Shown here one piece after another: positions 36,153 to 46,500 of a DNA stretch of 64,000 bases; the stretch's first letter is position 1, and every line of letters begins with the position of its first letter. Origin of the DNA: Burkholderia sp. Bp8992 (GTDB lineage Bacteria; Pseudomonadota; Gammaproteobacteria; Burkholderiales; Burkholderiaceae); contig NZ_QTQI01000003.1 of assembly GCF_003853705.1 (NCBI RefSeq), positions 186,001 to 250,000 on the forward strand, given 5' to 3'. The notes under the pieces are model-generated. The model did no database searches, was not told the DNA's origin, and was given only the letters and a program-made list of their open reading frames with translations. The position numbers and the translations under genes are program-made.

Positions 36153-37906
36153 TCGCGCGCCTCGCCGGGTTGAAGCGTCGGGTGGGCCGGTTCGGGCGAC
36201 GCCGCGGGCGGCGGCAGATTTTGCGGGACGAAGTCTTCCCCCTGCCCCGGCGGGCTGTATTCGTATGCCCCGCGGTAAACCACGGGCAGCGCGGCGCCCC
36301 AGTTACCGTGCGCGGGCGGCGTTTGCGGCGTCTGCCACTCCAGCGTGGTAGCGCGCCACGGATTGCCGTCGGCTCGCTTGCCGCGCACGAGGCTCCACGC
36401 CAGGTTGAACAGGAACAGCAGCTGCGCCGCCGCGACGACCAGCGCAACGAGGGTGATGAAGGTGTTGAGCGTCTGCGCCGAATGCGGGATGAAGCTGTAG
36501 CCCTGATACGCGTAATACCGTCGCGGCATGCCCAGGATGCCGAGATAGTGCATCGGGAAGTAGATCGCATAGGTCCCGACGAAGGTGATCCAGAAGTGCG
36601 CGCGCCCGAGCGTGTCGTCGAGCATGCGGCCCGTCACCTTCGGGTACCAGTGGTAGAGGCCGCCGAACACGACCAGGATCGGCGACACGGCCATCACCAT
36701 ATGGAAGTGCGCGACCACGAAGTACGTGTTCGACAGCGGAATGTCGACGCTCACGTTGCCGAGGTAGAGCCCAGTCAGCCCGCCCAGCACGAACGTGCTG
36801 ATGAAGCCGATGGCGAACAGCATCGGCACGGTCAGGTGGATGTCGCCGCGCCACAGCGTCAGCACCCAGTTGTAGACCTTGAGGGCGGTCGGCACCGCGA
36901 TGATCAGCGTCGTGGTCGCGAAGAAGAAGCCGAAATACGGATTCATGCCGGCGATGAACATGTGGTGCGCCCAGACCACGAAGCTCAACGCGCCGATGAT
37001 CACGATCGCCCACACCATCATCCGGTAGCCGAAGATGCTCTTGCGCGCGTGCGTGCTGATGAGATCCGACGCGATGCCGAAGGCCGGCAAAGCGACGATG
37101 TAGACCTCCGGATGCCCGAAGAACCAGAACAGGTGCTGGAACAGCAGCGGGCTGCCGCCGGCGTGCCTGAGCGTCTGCCCCATCGACACCACGGCCGGTA
37201 CGAAGAAACTGGTGCCGAGCGTCCGGTCGAGCAGCATCATCACCGCCGACACGAACAGCGCCGGAAACGCCAGCAGCGCCATGATGGTCGCGATGAAGAT
37301 GCCCCATACCGTGAGCGGCATGCGCATCAGCGTCATGCCGCGCGTGCGTGCCTGCAGCGTGGTGGTCACGTAGTTCAGGCCGCCCATGGTCGCCGCGACG
37401 ATGAAGATCGCCAGCGACACGAGCATCAGCACGATGCCCCACTCGACGCCCGGCGTGCCGGGCAGGATCGCCTGCGGCGGATACAGCGTCCAGCCCGCGC
37501 CGGTCGGCCCGCCCGGCACGAAGAAGCTCGCGAGCAGCACCAGCACGGCCAGCAGGTAGACCCAGTAGCTCAACATGTTGAGAAACGGGAACACCATGTC
37601 GCGCGCGCCGAGCATCAGCGGAATCAGGTAGTTGCCGAAGCCGCCCAGGAACAGCGCCGTCAGCAGGTAGATCACCATGATCATCCCGTGCATGGTGACG
37701 AACTGGTAGTAGTGGTTGGCATCGATGAAGTCGAACTTGCCCGGAAACCCGAGCTGCAGCCGCATCAGGTCCGACAACACGAGGCCGACCAGGCCGATGG
37801 CGATGGCCGTCAGCGCATACTGCACCGCGATGACCTTGTGGTCCTGGCTCCAGACATAGCGCGTCCAGAAGCTGTGCGGGAGGTGGTCGCTGTGTGCGTA
37901 GGACAT
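36149..37906 (-). CDS. ctaD: Cytochrome c oxidase subunit I (haem-copper)
   Basis: This 585-residue subunit I has twelve membrane helices. Visible ligands and channels are HGMIM (haem a His), GHPEVYI (CuB His with the cross-linked Tyr and the D-channel Glu), WAHHMF (two CuB His) and the AHFHMVM pair near residue 395 (haem a3 and haem a). The GHPEVY motif places it in the A-type family. The C terminus of about 60 residues is Pro-rich and polar. It is the second gene of the operon, 13 bases after ctaC, and overlaps the next gene by four bases. Confidence 0.95.
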   Translation of the reverse strand: MSYAHSDHLPHSFWTRYVWSQDHKVIAVQYALTAIAIGLVGLVLSDLMRLQLGFPGKFDFIDANHYYQFVTMHGMIMVIYLLTALFLGGFGNYLIPLMLGARDMVFPFLNMLSYWVYLLAVLVLLASFFVPGGPTGAGWTLYPPQAILPGTPGVEWGIVLMLVSLAIFIVAATMGGLNYVTTTLQARTRGMTLMRMPLTVWGIFIATIMALLAFPALFVSAVMMLLDRTLGTSFFVPAVVSMGQTLRHAGGSPLLFQHLFWFFGHPEVYIVALPAFGIASDLISTHARKSIFGYRMMVWAIVIIGALSFVVWAHHMFIAGMNPYFGFFFATTTLIIAVPTALKVYNWVLTLWRGDIHLTVPMLFAIGFISTFVLGGLTGLYLGNVSVDIPLSNTYFVVAHFHMVMAVSPILVVFGGLYHWYPKVTGRMLDDTLGRAHFWITFVGTYAIYFPMHYLGILGMPRRYYAYQGYSFIPHSAQTLNTFITLVALVVAAAQLLFLFNLAWSLVRGKRADGNPWRATTLEWQTPQTPPAHGNWGAALPVVYRGAYEYSPPGQGEDFVPQNLPPPAASPEPAHPTLQPGEARE

Positions 37907-37919
37907 GACGTCTGCTCCA

Positions 37920-39068
37920 TCAGGGCTGGGCCGCAGTGTTGGCGGGCGGCCCGCCTTGCGCCTTGATATAGGCCACCAGCGCGGCCAGCTCCTGGTCGCT
38001 CAGGTCGAAGTGCGGCATGATCGGCGAGAAGCCCTTCACGACGCGGGCCGTCGGGTCGCGGATGAACGCGCGCAGATAGGCTTCGTCCACCTTCGCGGTG
38101 CTGCCGTCGGCCATCGTTTCGGTCTTGCCGTACAGGCCCTTCCAGGTCGGGCCCACGCGCGGGCTGCCGTCCACGGTATGGCACGCGACGCAGCCCTTGG
38201 CCGCCGCGAGCGTCTTGCCGAGGTCGGCAAGCGCCTGCGCGCTGCCGCCGGCGGCGGCCGGCGCTGCCTGCACCCGCGCCTGCTGCCGCTGCGCGAACGT
38301 GGCCTGCTGCGCCAGCCAGTGCGCGAACGACGCTTCGTCTTCCACCACCACCACGCCACGCATGTTCGAGTGCCCGATGCCGCAGAGCTGCGCGCACAGG
38401 ATGTCGTAGCGCCCTGCCTTGGTCGGCGTGAACCAGAAGGTGGTCACCATGCCGGGCACCATGTTCATGCGCGCCCGGAACGGCGGGACATAGAAGTCGT
38501 GCAGCACGTCGCGCGATCGCGTCAGGACCTGGATCGGCCGGTTGAGCGGCAGGTGCACCTCGGGCGTCTCGATCAGGTAGTTGTCGCGGCCGTCGGGATC
38601 GGCCGGGTTCAGCCCGAACGGGTTGTCGTTGCCGATGAAGCGCACGTCCGTCGTGCCCAGCTTGCCGCCGGGCCCGGCGAAGCGGAAGCGCCATTGCCAT
38701 TGCTGGCCGAGCACCTCCATCTGCAGCACGTTGCGCGGCGGCCGGACATAGTCCGCGTAGACGAAGAGACCGGGAGCCAGCAACGCCGCCACGCCGACAG
38801 CGGTCAGGCCGATCAGCCACCATTCGAGCCGCCGGTTGTGCGGCTCGTAGGCCGCGCGATGCCCGCTGCGATGGCGGTAGCGCACCAGTGCGATCGCGAT
38901 GAACAGGTTGATTGCGATGAACAACACGCCGGTAATGACGAGCGTGATCGTCAGCATGTCGTCCATGCGCACCCAGTTCGATGCAATCGGCGTGATCCAC
39001 CAGGGACTGGCAAAGTGAAACCCCACCGCCAGCATGACGATCAGGATCAGGGCAATCGCAAGCGCCAC
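37920..39068 (-). CDS. ctaC: caa3-type cytochrome c oxidase subunit II with fused cytochrome c
   Basis: This 382-residue subunit II has two N-terminal membrane helices, a cupredoxin domain with CuA ligands (CAQLCGIGHSNM near residues 235-246) and a C-terminal cytochrome c domain with CVACH near 300 and a distal Met in SPIMPHF near 355. The fused cytochrome c defines it as a caa3-type oxidase that takes electrons without separate cytochrome c docking. The start is a GTG preceded by GAGGCGG. It opens the operon, and no haem A synthesis or copper-assembly genes are nearby. Confidence 0.95.
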   Translation of the reverse strand: MALAIALILIVMLAVGFHFASPWWITPIASNWVRMDDMLTITLVITGVLFIAINLFIAIALVRYRHRSGHRAAYEPHNRRLEWWLIGLTAVGVAALLAPGLFVYADYVRPPRNVLQMEVLGQQWQWRFRFAGPGGKLGTTDVRFIGNDNPFGLNPADPDGRDNYLIETPEVHLPLNRPIQVLTRSRDVLHDFYVPPFRARMNMVPGMVTTFWFTPTKAGRYDILCAQLCGIGHSNMRGVVVVEDEASFAHWLAQQATFAQRQQARVQAAPAAAGGSAQALADLGKTLAAAKGCVACHTVDGSPRVGPTWKGLYGKTETMADGSTAKVDEAYLRAFIRDPTARVVKGFSPIMPHFDLSDQELAALVAYIKAQGGPPANTAAQP

Positions 39069-39378
39069 AGGCCGCCTCGCTGCATGTCACTCGCCGGAGC
39101 CAGCCGCAATCGCGTGCTCCTGCGCCGTCGCGCCGCCCTGTCGTCATTCGAATTGTTTTCGTCGGCAGTGCGCCAGGCCCGATTCGCCCGGCGTTGTTAG
39201 CGGCCCTAAATAAAAGGTAGATCGCTCCCCCGTATCGTGCAAGGCAGTGCATCGACGGCACGCGCTCCTGGACGAACCGCGCGAACGACGGCGTCGCATG
39301 GCTGCGTCGCGTGCGACGATGCCATGCGAAACGGGCGCCCGGTCTTCAGGGTCGGCGCACCGGAAAGCGCGCGCCGCG
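39069..39378. other. Intergenic stretch ahead of the oxidase operon
   Basis: These 310 bases hold the promoter region of the caa3 operon. An AT-rich patch (CCCTAAATAAAAGG near 39203) could be part of it. No convincing open reading frame or hairpin was seen. Confidence 0.45.
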
Positions 39379-39894
39379 TCAGTCCGCGGCGTTCCGCTCG
39401 CGTCGCCGTTCCAGCATGCCGTAAGTGACCGCGGCCACCACGCCGAACAGCAGGTTGGCCAGCAAGGGGCCGGAACCGCGTTCCGAGATGAACCATGGGA
39501 ACACGGCTGTCATCACGTAGAAGTTCCAGCCGTACGCGACGATCCCGAACGCCAGCCCGATGACGGCCTCCATGCCCACGCTCGAATCGAAGCGGAACGG
39601 CGCCATGATCGCGGCGAGCATCATCCCCATGATCGCGCCGAGCACGTAGTGCAGCAGCAGCGCCATCGCGACGATCTCGAGGTTGAATTGCGACATCTGA
39701 CCGAGCGCGCTGCGGCCCATCACCATCGCCGCGATCTTGTGAGTCGGTTGCCACGGGCTTTCACCGATCACCAGCGTCGACCAGAAGAATTCCAGCGCGA
39801 TCACCAGCGCGCCGCCCGCAAGGCCAGCCACGGCAGCGCAAAGCCAGTCGGGGGTGCGCCGCTCCCAGTGGTGTGATTGCATGTGCAGTTCCAT
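39379..39894 (-). CDS. Conserved membrane protein, function unknown
   Basis: This 171-residue protein has four membrane segments (about residues 16-38, 72-94, 104-128 and 140-160). The strong ribosome site AGGAGG precedes its ATG. The loop ESPWQPTHKIAAMVMG between segments 1 and 2 is a pattern of DUF-type membrane proteins often seen near respiratory oxidases. No catalytic motif was recognised. It lies upstream of the caa3 operon on the same strand, but 310 bases away, so it may have its own promoter. Confidence 0.7.
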   Translation of the reverse strand: MELHMQSHHWERRTPDWLCAAVAGLAGGALVIALEFFWSTLVIGESPWQPTHKIAAMVMGRSALGQMSQFNLEIVAMALLLHYVLGAIMGMMLAAIMAPFRFDSSVGMEAVIGLAFGIVAYGWNFYVMTAVFPWFISERGSGPLLANLLFGVVAAVTYGMLERRRERNAAD

Positions 39895-40124
39895 ACGACC
39901 TCCTTGCAGACGGTTCCACCTCGGCGCTTGAGTTCGGAAGGCGCCGTGCGCGTCGGATCGGATGCACGTCCGTTGCGCGCTTCATCAGGGCATAAAGGGG
40001 CGGCGGGCACGCTGCGCCGGTTCGGCATCGGCGCGTCACGCAGGCCTTGGTCACGGCAACGCGACGATGCGCCCGGCGATACGCGGCGACGCGATCGGGC
40101 ATCGTGCATGCCGGTATTCACGTG

Positions 40125-40634
40125 TCAGGGAAAGATCGGTGTCGTGGACTCGCCCCCCTCCAGGTCCGCCCGCGGAAAATGCTGGGCGACCATCTGCTCG
40201 ATTTCCTGCTCTCGCAACGCCGGCACATCGGCCATGATCAGGATCTGGCCGTCCTTGATCGCTTCACGAAATCGCTCGAGTCGCGCGTTCGGCTCGGCAA
40301 TGCCGATCATCGCGGCCGTCCACGCACCGAAGCCCGCCCCCACTACCGTCAATGCCACGACAGCGCCGCCCGCGATCACGAGCTCCGCAGGGGGAAACAC
40401 CAACGCGACGAGGCCGATCAGCGCGCCCGTCGCGCCGCCGAACGCGACGCCGCGCTCCAGTGCATGTACGACATCGCTGCTCTGCAGCAACGATGCTTCG
40501 GGCAACTGATCGAGTGTGACGCTGTGATTGGCGAGGACATGGATATGACGCCAGGTGATTCGCGCGCGCAGCAAGTCATCGACGATCGCCTTCGCCATCT
40601 GCGTATCAGGTACGAGGAAATAAAGGCGTCTCAT
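40125..40634 (-). CDS. DUF1269-family membrane-associated protein
   Basis: This 169-residue protein starts RRLYFLVPDTQMAKAIVDDLL, the N-terminal signature of DUF1269-type proteins. A Gly-rich double hydrophobic region follows (about residues 62-112, such as VAFGGATGALIGLVAL). The C-terminal part carries the conserved GQILIMADVPALREQEIE. The family is linked to stress and envelope functions but lacks a known biochemical role. AGGGGTG precedes the ATG. It is a single-gene unit. Confidence 0.8.
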   Translation of the reverse strand: MRRLYFLVPDTQMAKAIVDDLLRARITWRHIHVLANHSVTLDQLPEASLLQSSDVVHALERGVAFGGATGALIGLVALVFPPAELVIAGGAVVALTVVGAGFGAWTAAMIGIAEPNARLERFREAIKDGQILIMADVPALREQEIEQMVAQHFPRADLEGGESTTPIFP

Positions 40635-40730
40635 GTTGGCACCCCTTTTTGCCGTGAACTGCTCTCTCCATTCTAGGTCAGCATCGGCGACGTGGTAGGT
40701 GCACGCAGGGCCATTCGCCCCTGATTGACG

Positions 40731-40946
40731 CTATCCGCGCTTGCGCAACGGCGCCAGCAAGTCCCTCAGGCCGTTGTGATCGATTTCGTGCATCAGCGCC
40801 AGTTGCCGGCCGATTTCGCCGCGCGGGAATCCTTCGCGGGCCAGCCAGTTGAGGTAAGGCCCGGGCAGGTCGGCCAGGAGCCGGCCCTTGTACTTGCCAA
40901 AGGGCATGGTGACGGTGACGAGGTGTTCGAGGTCCGGGGTTTGCAT
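40731..40946 (-). CDS. DUF3820-family protein
   Basis: The 71-residue protein contains TMPFGKYKGRLLADLPGPYLNWLAREGFPRG in outline (residues 13-43), the characteristic exonuclease-like fragment of DUF3820. The conserved element is MPFGKYKG with PxxYLxW. The ATG at 40946 gives the usual length; an upstream start at 41012 adds poorly conserved residues. The family has been reported as a putative quorum-regulated virulence factor in Pseudomonas, but its function is not established. Confidence 0.75.
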   Translation of the reverse strand: MQTPDLEHLVTVTMPFGKYKGRLLADLPGPYLNWLAREGFPRGEIGRQLALMHEIDHNGLRDLLAPLRKRG

Positions 40947-41099
40947 GCGCGTATTGTGCACGGCTTTCCGATGCTGTCGCACGCCGGGCCAATGCGCGGC
41001 CTCCGGCAACAACCTCGCGGACAGGACGCTGCAAACCGCCTGAGCCCCTTTTCCGGCCTGCTAGACTGGAATTCCCCCCTGCAAACGATGGAGGGAATC

Positions 41100-41288
41100 A
41101 TGTTGTCCGTCTACGTCGTGAAGACCGGCGAGCAGTTCCTCTGCACCGCCGAGGATGGCGATATCGGCATGGCGCCGGCGGTTGAAGACGCCACGTCGTT
41201 TCGTTCGTATGAAGAAGCGGAAAAGGCGGCGCACGTGCATGCCGATCCCGGATACGAAATCGTGGCCGTTTGCGTGCTCAGACACTGA
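41100..41288 (+). CDS. Small conserved-looking protein, function unknown
   Basis: The 62-residue protein has a clear ribosome site (GGAGGGAA) before its ATG at 41100; an earlier ATG at 41088 would overlap that site. The protein is acidic and predicted soluble with mixed strands and a helix (SYEEAEKAAHVHA). It has no motif I recognise. It is divergent from the DUF3820 gene and stands alone. Confidence 0.55.
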   Translation: MLSVYVVKTGEQFLCTAEDGDIGMAPAVEDATSFRSYEEAEKAAHVHADPGYEIVAVCVLRH

Positions 41289-41445
41289 CGCTGCGGGCGC
41301 CGACGGACCCACGTCATCGGCGCCTCAACCCGGCCCGAAGGCCGGTCATGCAGCATCAGCCTGCCTTGCTCGCCGCCCCCTTCCCGCCGAACGCCTCGCA
41401 CCCCGGCTTGTCCCACCGCGTATTGGCAACGCGGTTATCCGAATC

Positions 41446-41533
41446 GAACTGCATCTGGCAGTTCGACCGGGAACGTGACGACAACGCGCGGATCGTCCGC
41501 CTGCGTGCGCGCAACGAGATCCGCGTAGATCGT
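41446..41533 (-). pseudogene. Remnant of a UvrA-like gene
   Basis: The 79 bases at 41455-41533 match 33796-33874 of the double uvrA at 69 positions, in the same orientation. Read in the uvrA frame they encode 26 residues identical to UvrA residues 137-162 except one Arg to Gln. Similarity then runs three or so residues further before breaking down and reaching a stop. The neighbouring sequence shows no similarity. Most differences are synonymous, so the fragment came from a functional relative of the gene. Confidence 0.75.
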
Positions 41534-41870
41534 CGTCGCGCGCCGTCGTCATTCATGACGCCTCGCCGGTATCTGCCGCCACCTTCCCGGCAAAGCACCC
41601 CTTCGCGCCCCTCCTCGCTGGTCGTCTTCGGCTCCATTTCGACGCATCACGCCGGCAGGTAAAAATTCCCTTGAGACATCTTGTTGCATCCCTTTTTACC
41701 TGCGCTGTATTTCATACGACGAATTCACAAAATGTCACAATCGCGTGCATTATCGTTGCTTTATATTGCTTAACCGTTTGTTCCATAAATCAAAACGCAA
41801 ACGTTTGCTCGCACGCAAAAAGCAGGTTTGCGGGTGCCGGTCGAGGAACCAGGATAATTGGGGTGCATGA
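41534..41870. other. Promoter region of the OmpR-type regulator, AT-rich
   Basis: This stretch between the uvrA remnant and the response-regulator gene falls from high to low GC from about 41650 onward, with TTTTTACC and TTTATATTGCTTAA patches. It very probably holds the regulator promoter. No second gene or hairpin was found. Confidence 0.5.
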
Positions 41871-42608
41871 ATGCGCATATTGGTTGTGGAGGATGATCCC
41901 GTTCAGGTCGAGGAAGTGCAAAACGCACTGGCGCCGTTCCGCCATACGATCAAGGTCGTCGTCGATGGCGAACAGGCGTTGCGGTTTCTGCGATCCGAAT
42001 CGGTCGACGCAGTCGTGCTCGACTGGCACTTGCCCAGCGTGACGGGAATCGAAGTCCTGAACTGGATTCGCACGCGCGCCGATGTCGAATACGGCGTGCT
42101 GTTCCTTACCAGCCGTGTCGACGAACTCGATGTCGTCAGGGCGCTGGAGGCCGGCGCCGACGATTATCTGAGCAAGCCGTTCCGCGCCGACGAACTCGCC
42201 GCACGAGTCAACGCGTTGTTGCGCCGGGTCGCGCGGAACGTGAAGCGCGACGAGCCGATCCGGGCAGGCCAATACGTGCTGGATCCGGTGGAGCGTGCCG
42301 TTCGGCTTCGTGACACCACGATCGAATTGACGACGAAGGAATTTCAGCTCGTCGCGTGCCTGTTTCACAATCTCGGCAAGATCATGTCCCGCGAGTTGCT
42401 GGCAACGACAGCCTGGGGACGCGAACTCGGGACGGAGTCGCGTTCGCTCGATACGCATATCTATCGCATCCGGCAAAAATTGAAGCTCGGCGTCGAGAAC
42501 GGCTTGCGTCTGTCGGCCATCTATACGCTGGGTTACCGACTGGATCAGATCAAGGCATCGGTCGACATGCCGTGCGACGCCGGCATGCTGGTCGAAGACC
42601 GGGCTTGA
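41871..42608 (+). CDS. OmpR-family response regulator
   Basis: This 245-residue regulator has a receiver domain with acidic pair at residues 8-9, phospho-acceptor Asp51 (VVLDWHLP), a Thr/Ser switch near 80 and Lys in SKPF near 104. A C-terminal winged-helix domain follows, ending in LDTHIYRIRQKL and AIYTLGYRL. GGGGTG precedes the ATG. No kinase gene follows directly; the nearest is the CHASE2 kinase at 50583-52769. Its place just ahead of the trimeric autotransporter suggests it controls adhesin expression. Confidence 0.9.
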   Translation: MRILVVEDDPVQVEEVQNALAPFRHTIKVVVDGEQALRFLRSESVDAVVLDWHLPSVTGIEVLNWIRTRADVEYGVLFLTSRVDELDVVRALEAGADDYLSKPFRADELAARVNALLRRVARNVKRDEPIRAGQYVLDPVERAVRLRDTTIELTTKEFQLVACLFHNLGKIMSRELLATTAWGRELGTESRSLDTHIYRIRQKLKLGVENGLRLSAIYTLGYRLDQIKASVDMPCDAGMLVEDRA

Positions 42609-43526
42609 GCATGCGTCGCATGTCGTAGGGCGCGTCGACGGCACGAGGCATCGCCCCATACGGGGCCAGGCATCTGCTCCTGCCCGGAAAATCCGGGCAC
42701 GCCCGGTGCGAAGACGCCGTCGCCTCCAGTCGCATCCGTCCTTTAGAAATTACGGTCTCCTCTGTTTCTATCCGGAAATCCGATGTCGATGTCGATTTGG
42801 CTGCCCGTTCAATCGGCGTGCGCTCGCCGCCCCCCCTGCCGATCTAGGTCAGTTCGTTCGCGATAGATGGGTGTTTCAATCCACCGCAACGGACCGGTGT
42901 CATCGTCGTTCCACAGTTTTCGCAAGGGTGACAAATGTTCACTTTTTGATTTTCAAATCCTCTCCTAACATCTATCCATCGCAATACCCATCAAATTTAA
43001 TTCATTAAATCCGAAAATAAATTACCAAATTTTCGTCGAAACAATGGATTTTGATTTTTTAAAGATGAGCGCCATGACGGCACTCCCATCTGAAAAGCAA
43101 TCAGGCATAGCAGCGGGTTTATAAAGTAACGGCGCCCCATCGCCGGTCGTGATTTGTTCCTATCGAGATGCCGAGATGTCGAACCTCCCGAGACGATCCA
43201 TAGTCGTCAAAAGTGCCTGCCGTTGCCCAGGACATCGCTCACCCGGATCGGCCTGCGTCGCCGAGGACAAGGGTGGCATTCGCACACGCCCGTCATCCCG
43301 GAGCCGATGGGGTGATACCCGCTTCCGTAAGACGCGCGGCCATTTCACGCCCCTTCAAAATCAACTCTTCCATACGAAAAATAAACTCCACCACCTCAAT
43401 CCTTGACGATCAATTTCGGATCGAATCACTGATCGATTATGAAGTTGTTTTTACTTCAACCATAAAATTAGCATCACTACATAATTTACTCCAACAGAAC
43501 GTGATCATTTCACATGGAGCATCAAC
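42609..43526. other. 918-base AT-rich intergenic region before the adhesin
   Basis: This long region contains no convincing gene. From about 42940 to 43060 and again 43340-43520 it is markedly AT-rich against its GC-rich surroundings, with runs such as TTTTTGATTTTC and AATTTAATTCATTAAA. It is the upstream region of the adhesin gene, probably with a long leader or complex regulation. The AT content is typical of regions bound by H-NS-like silencers. Confidence 0.6.
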
Positions 43527-46500
43527 ATGAACAGAATGCACAAGATCATATGGAGCAAGACGCGCGGTGCGCTGGTCGCGGTATCGGAAGTCGACGGGGC
43601 CGGCGGAAAAGGGAAACCGGGGGCGTCGGGCACCGTCGACCGACGCGGCAAAGCCGTTGAGCGTGAATTCACCGCCAAGCATCGTGCATCGGCTGCCCTG
43701 TCGATCGAACGCATACAGCAACCGTCCCGGCGGGCGATCGTCGCCGCTTCGATCGGCCTCTTCGCCATAGGCACGCCTACGTTAGGGTATGCACAGGCAC
43801 AAGGGTCCGCCACGTTGAACGGCTTCAACTGCGGCGCGGCTGCAGCAACCACCAACGCGATTGCTGCCGGGTGCTCAGCCAATGCCGCCGGGCAGGGATC
43901 GATGGCACTCGGTTTCGCAGCCGGTGCCGGCGGCGGCAATGCAGTGGCCGTCGGGGAAAACTCGCAGGCAAACGGGAACGCCGCGACTGCGATTGGTGCC
44001 GCGACGATCGCGACGTCCAGCGGTGGCGTAGCGCTCGGGGTACGAGCCGCAGCCACTGGATCGGGCAACTCGATCGCAATCGGCTCGAATACCGGTGCGA
44101 GCGGGTTCAACGCGACGGCGATCGGTGCCACCGCCATCGCGAGCGACACAGGCGCAAGCGCATTCGGGCAGGCCTCGACGGCGTCCGCCAGCAGCGCGAC
44201 CGCCATCGGCGGCAGCGCCACGGCAAGCGGTATTGGCGCAACCGTCATCGGGCATGCGTCGGTAGCGACCGGCACGAACGCCTCCGCCCTCGGCACGTCG
44301 GCCGCCGCCACTGCGGAAAACGCGAACGCACTGGGCGATTTCGCCACGGCGTCCGGCGTCGGCAGCACGGCATTGGGTCCGGGCGCCCGTGCGAGCGCCG
44401 ACAACGCCGTAGCCGCCGGATTGAACGCGGCCGCTTCCGGCATTTCATCGATTTCGCTCGGAAACGCGTCGGTTGCATCCAACAATTCCGCGACGGCACT
44501 CGGCGCCGGAAGCACCGCATCGGGCGATCATTCGACCGCGTTCACGACGCTGTCGACTGCAGCAGGCGATTATTCGATCGCCGTGGGCTTCAAATCGATC
44601 ACGACGAACACCGCCGCCGCCGGCATGGCGCTCGGCTCGGGTGCGTCGGTCAGCGGCGCGTCCGGCATCGCGATCGGCGTCAACAGCGGCGTGTCCGGTA
44701 CGAGCTCGATCGCAATCGGCCCCGGCGGCACGGCCGGCGTCCCCGGCTCCGGCACGCAGGCAACCGGCGATCAGGCGGTTGCGCTCGGCAACAACGCGCT
44801 CGCCAGCGGCCTCCATTCCCAGGCATCCGGCAATCAGGCAACGGCCAGCGGAACGAGTTCGATCGCCATCGGCGATACCGCCACGGCATCCACGCTGTCC
44901 GGCATTGCCGTCGGCAACCTGGCCACCGCTGCCGGCGTCTCTGCCGTTGCACTTGGCTCAGGTTCGACCGCCAGCGCCGACAACACGGTGGCCGTCGGCA
45001 TCAATGCGAAAGCCGCCAGCGTCGCTGGCGTCGCGATCGGCTCGACGTCCCAGGCGCTTGCCGCATCGACCGTCGCGATCGGCGACACCAACACCGTCGC
45101 CGCGGCCGCAGGCACCGGCTCCATCGCCGGCGGCCACAACTCGCAAGTGACGGGCGGCACCGGCGCCGTCGCACTCGGCGAAGGGCAGACCGCGAGCGGC
45201 AACGGCGCGGTGGCGATCGGCGATCCGAATACGGCCACCGGTAACGGCGCAGTCGCGATGGGCGCCAACAACACCGCGAACGGCAACGGCGCGATCGCGC
45301 TGGGCAACACGAACGTCGCGACCGGACAGGGCTCGGTTGCGCTCGGCAACACGTCGCAGGCCAATGTCGCGGGCGCGATCGCGATCGGCGATTCGGCCAA
45401 CGTCCAGGCCGCTGCAACAGGCGGCGTCGCGCTCGGATCGGGCGCGACGGCAAGCGTGGCCAACAGCGTCGCGCTGGGCGCGAATGCGGCGACCACCGCG
45501 GCCACGCCGACGTCGAACGCCGTCATCGGCGGCGCGACCTACAACTTCGCAGGCGCCGCACCCGCAGGCGTCGTGAGCGTCGGCGCGCCGGGCGCGGAAC
45601 GACAGATCCAGAACGTCGCGGCCGGCCAGTTGAGCGGCACCAGCACCGACGCGGTCAACGGCTCGCAGTTGTTCGCCACCAACCAGCAGGTGACGGCGAA
45701 CACGACTGCCATCTCGAACATCAACAACGGCGCCGGCATCAAGTACTTCCACGCGAATTCCACCGATCCCGACTCGACGGCGAGCGGTGCCGATTCGGTG
45801 GCAATCGGCGGCAACGCGCAAGCGACGCAGCCGAATTCGGTCGCGCTCGGTTCGAATGCGGCGACCGTCGCCGCGACCCCGACCGCCAGCGCCGTCATCG
45901 GCGGCGTGACCTACAACTTCGCAGGCGCCGCACCCGCAGGCGTCGTGAGCGTCGGCGCGCCGGGCGCGGAACGACAGATCCAGAACGTCGCGGCCGGCCA
46001 GTTGAGCGGCACCAGCACCGACGCGGTCAACGGTTCGCAGTTGTTCGCCACCAACCAGCAGGTGACGGCGAACACGACGGCCATCTCGAACATCAACAAC
46101 GGCGCCGGCATCAAGTACTTCCACGCGAACTCGACGGCTCCCGACTCGTCGGCGACCGGCACCGATGCCGTGGCGATCGGCGGCAACGCCCAGGCGACAC
46201 AGCCGAACTCGGTCGCGCTCGGTGCGAATGCAACGACCACCGCGGCCACCCCGACCGCCAGCGCCGTGATCGGCGGTGTAACGTACAACTTCGCGGGCGC
46301 CGCGCCTGCGGGTGTCGTGAGCGTCGGCTCGGCGGGCGCGGAACGACAGATCCAGAATGTTGCCGCCGGCCAGTTGAGCGGCACCAGCACGGACGCAGTC
46401 AACGGCTCGCAGCTGTTCGCCACCAACCAGCAGGTCACGTCGAATACCACCGCCATCTCGAACATCAACAACGGCGCCGGCATCAAGTACTTCCACGCGA

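Noticed and set aside
36170-37966. 598-codon open frame on the plus strand
   Set aside because: It is antisense to ctaD and has the charged composition of a shadow frame.
41356-41637. 93-codon minus-strand frame over the uvrA remnant
   Set aside because: It is in a different frame from the uvrA-like reading and has no conserved residues.
43149-43406. 85-codon frame ahead of the adhesin
   Set aside because: No ribosome site and no membrane or domain pattern; probably upstream leader DNA.
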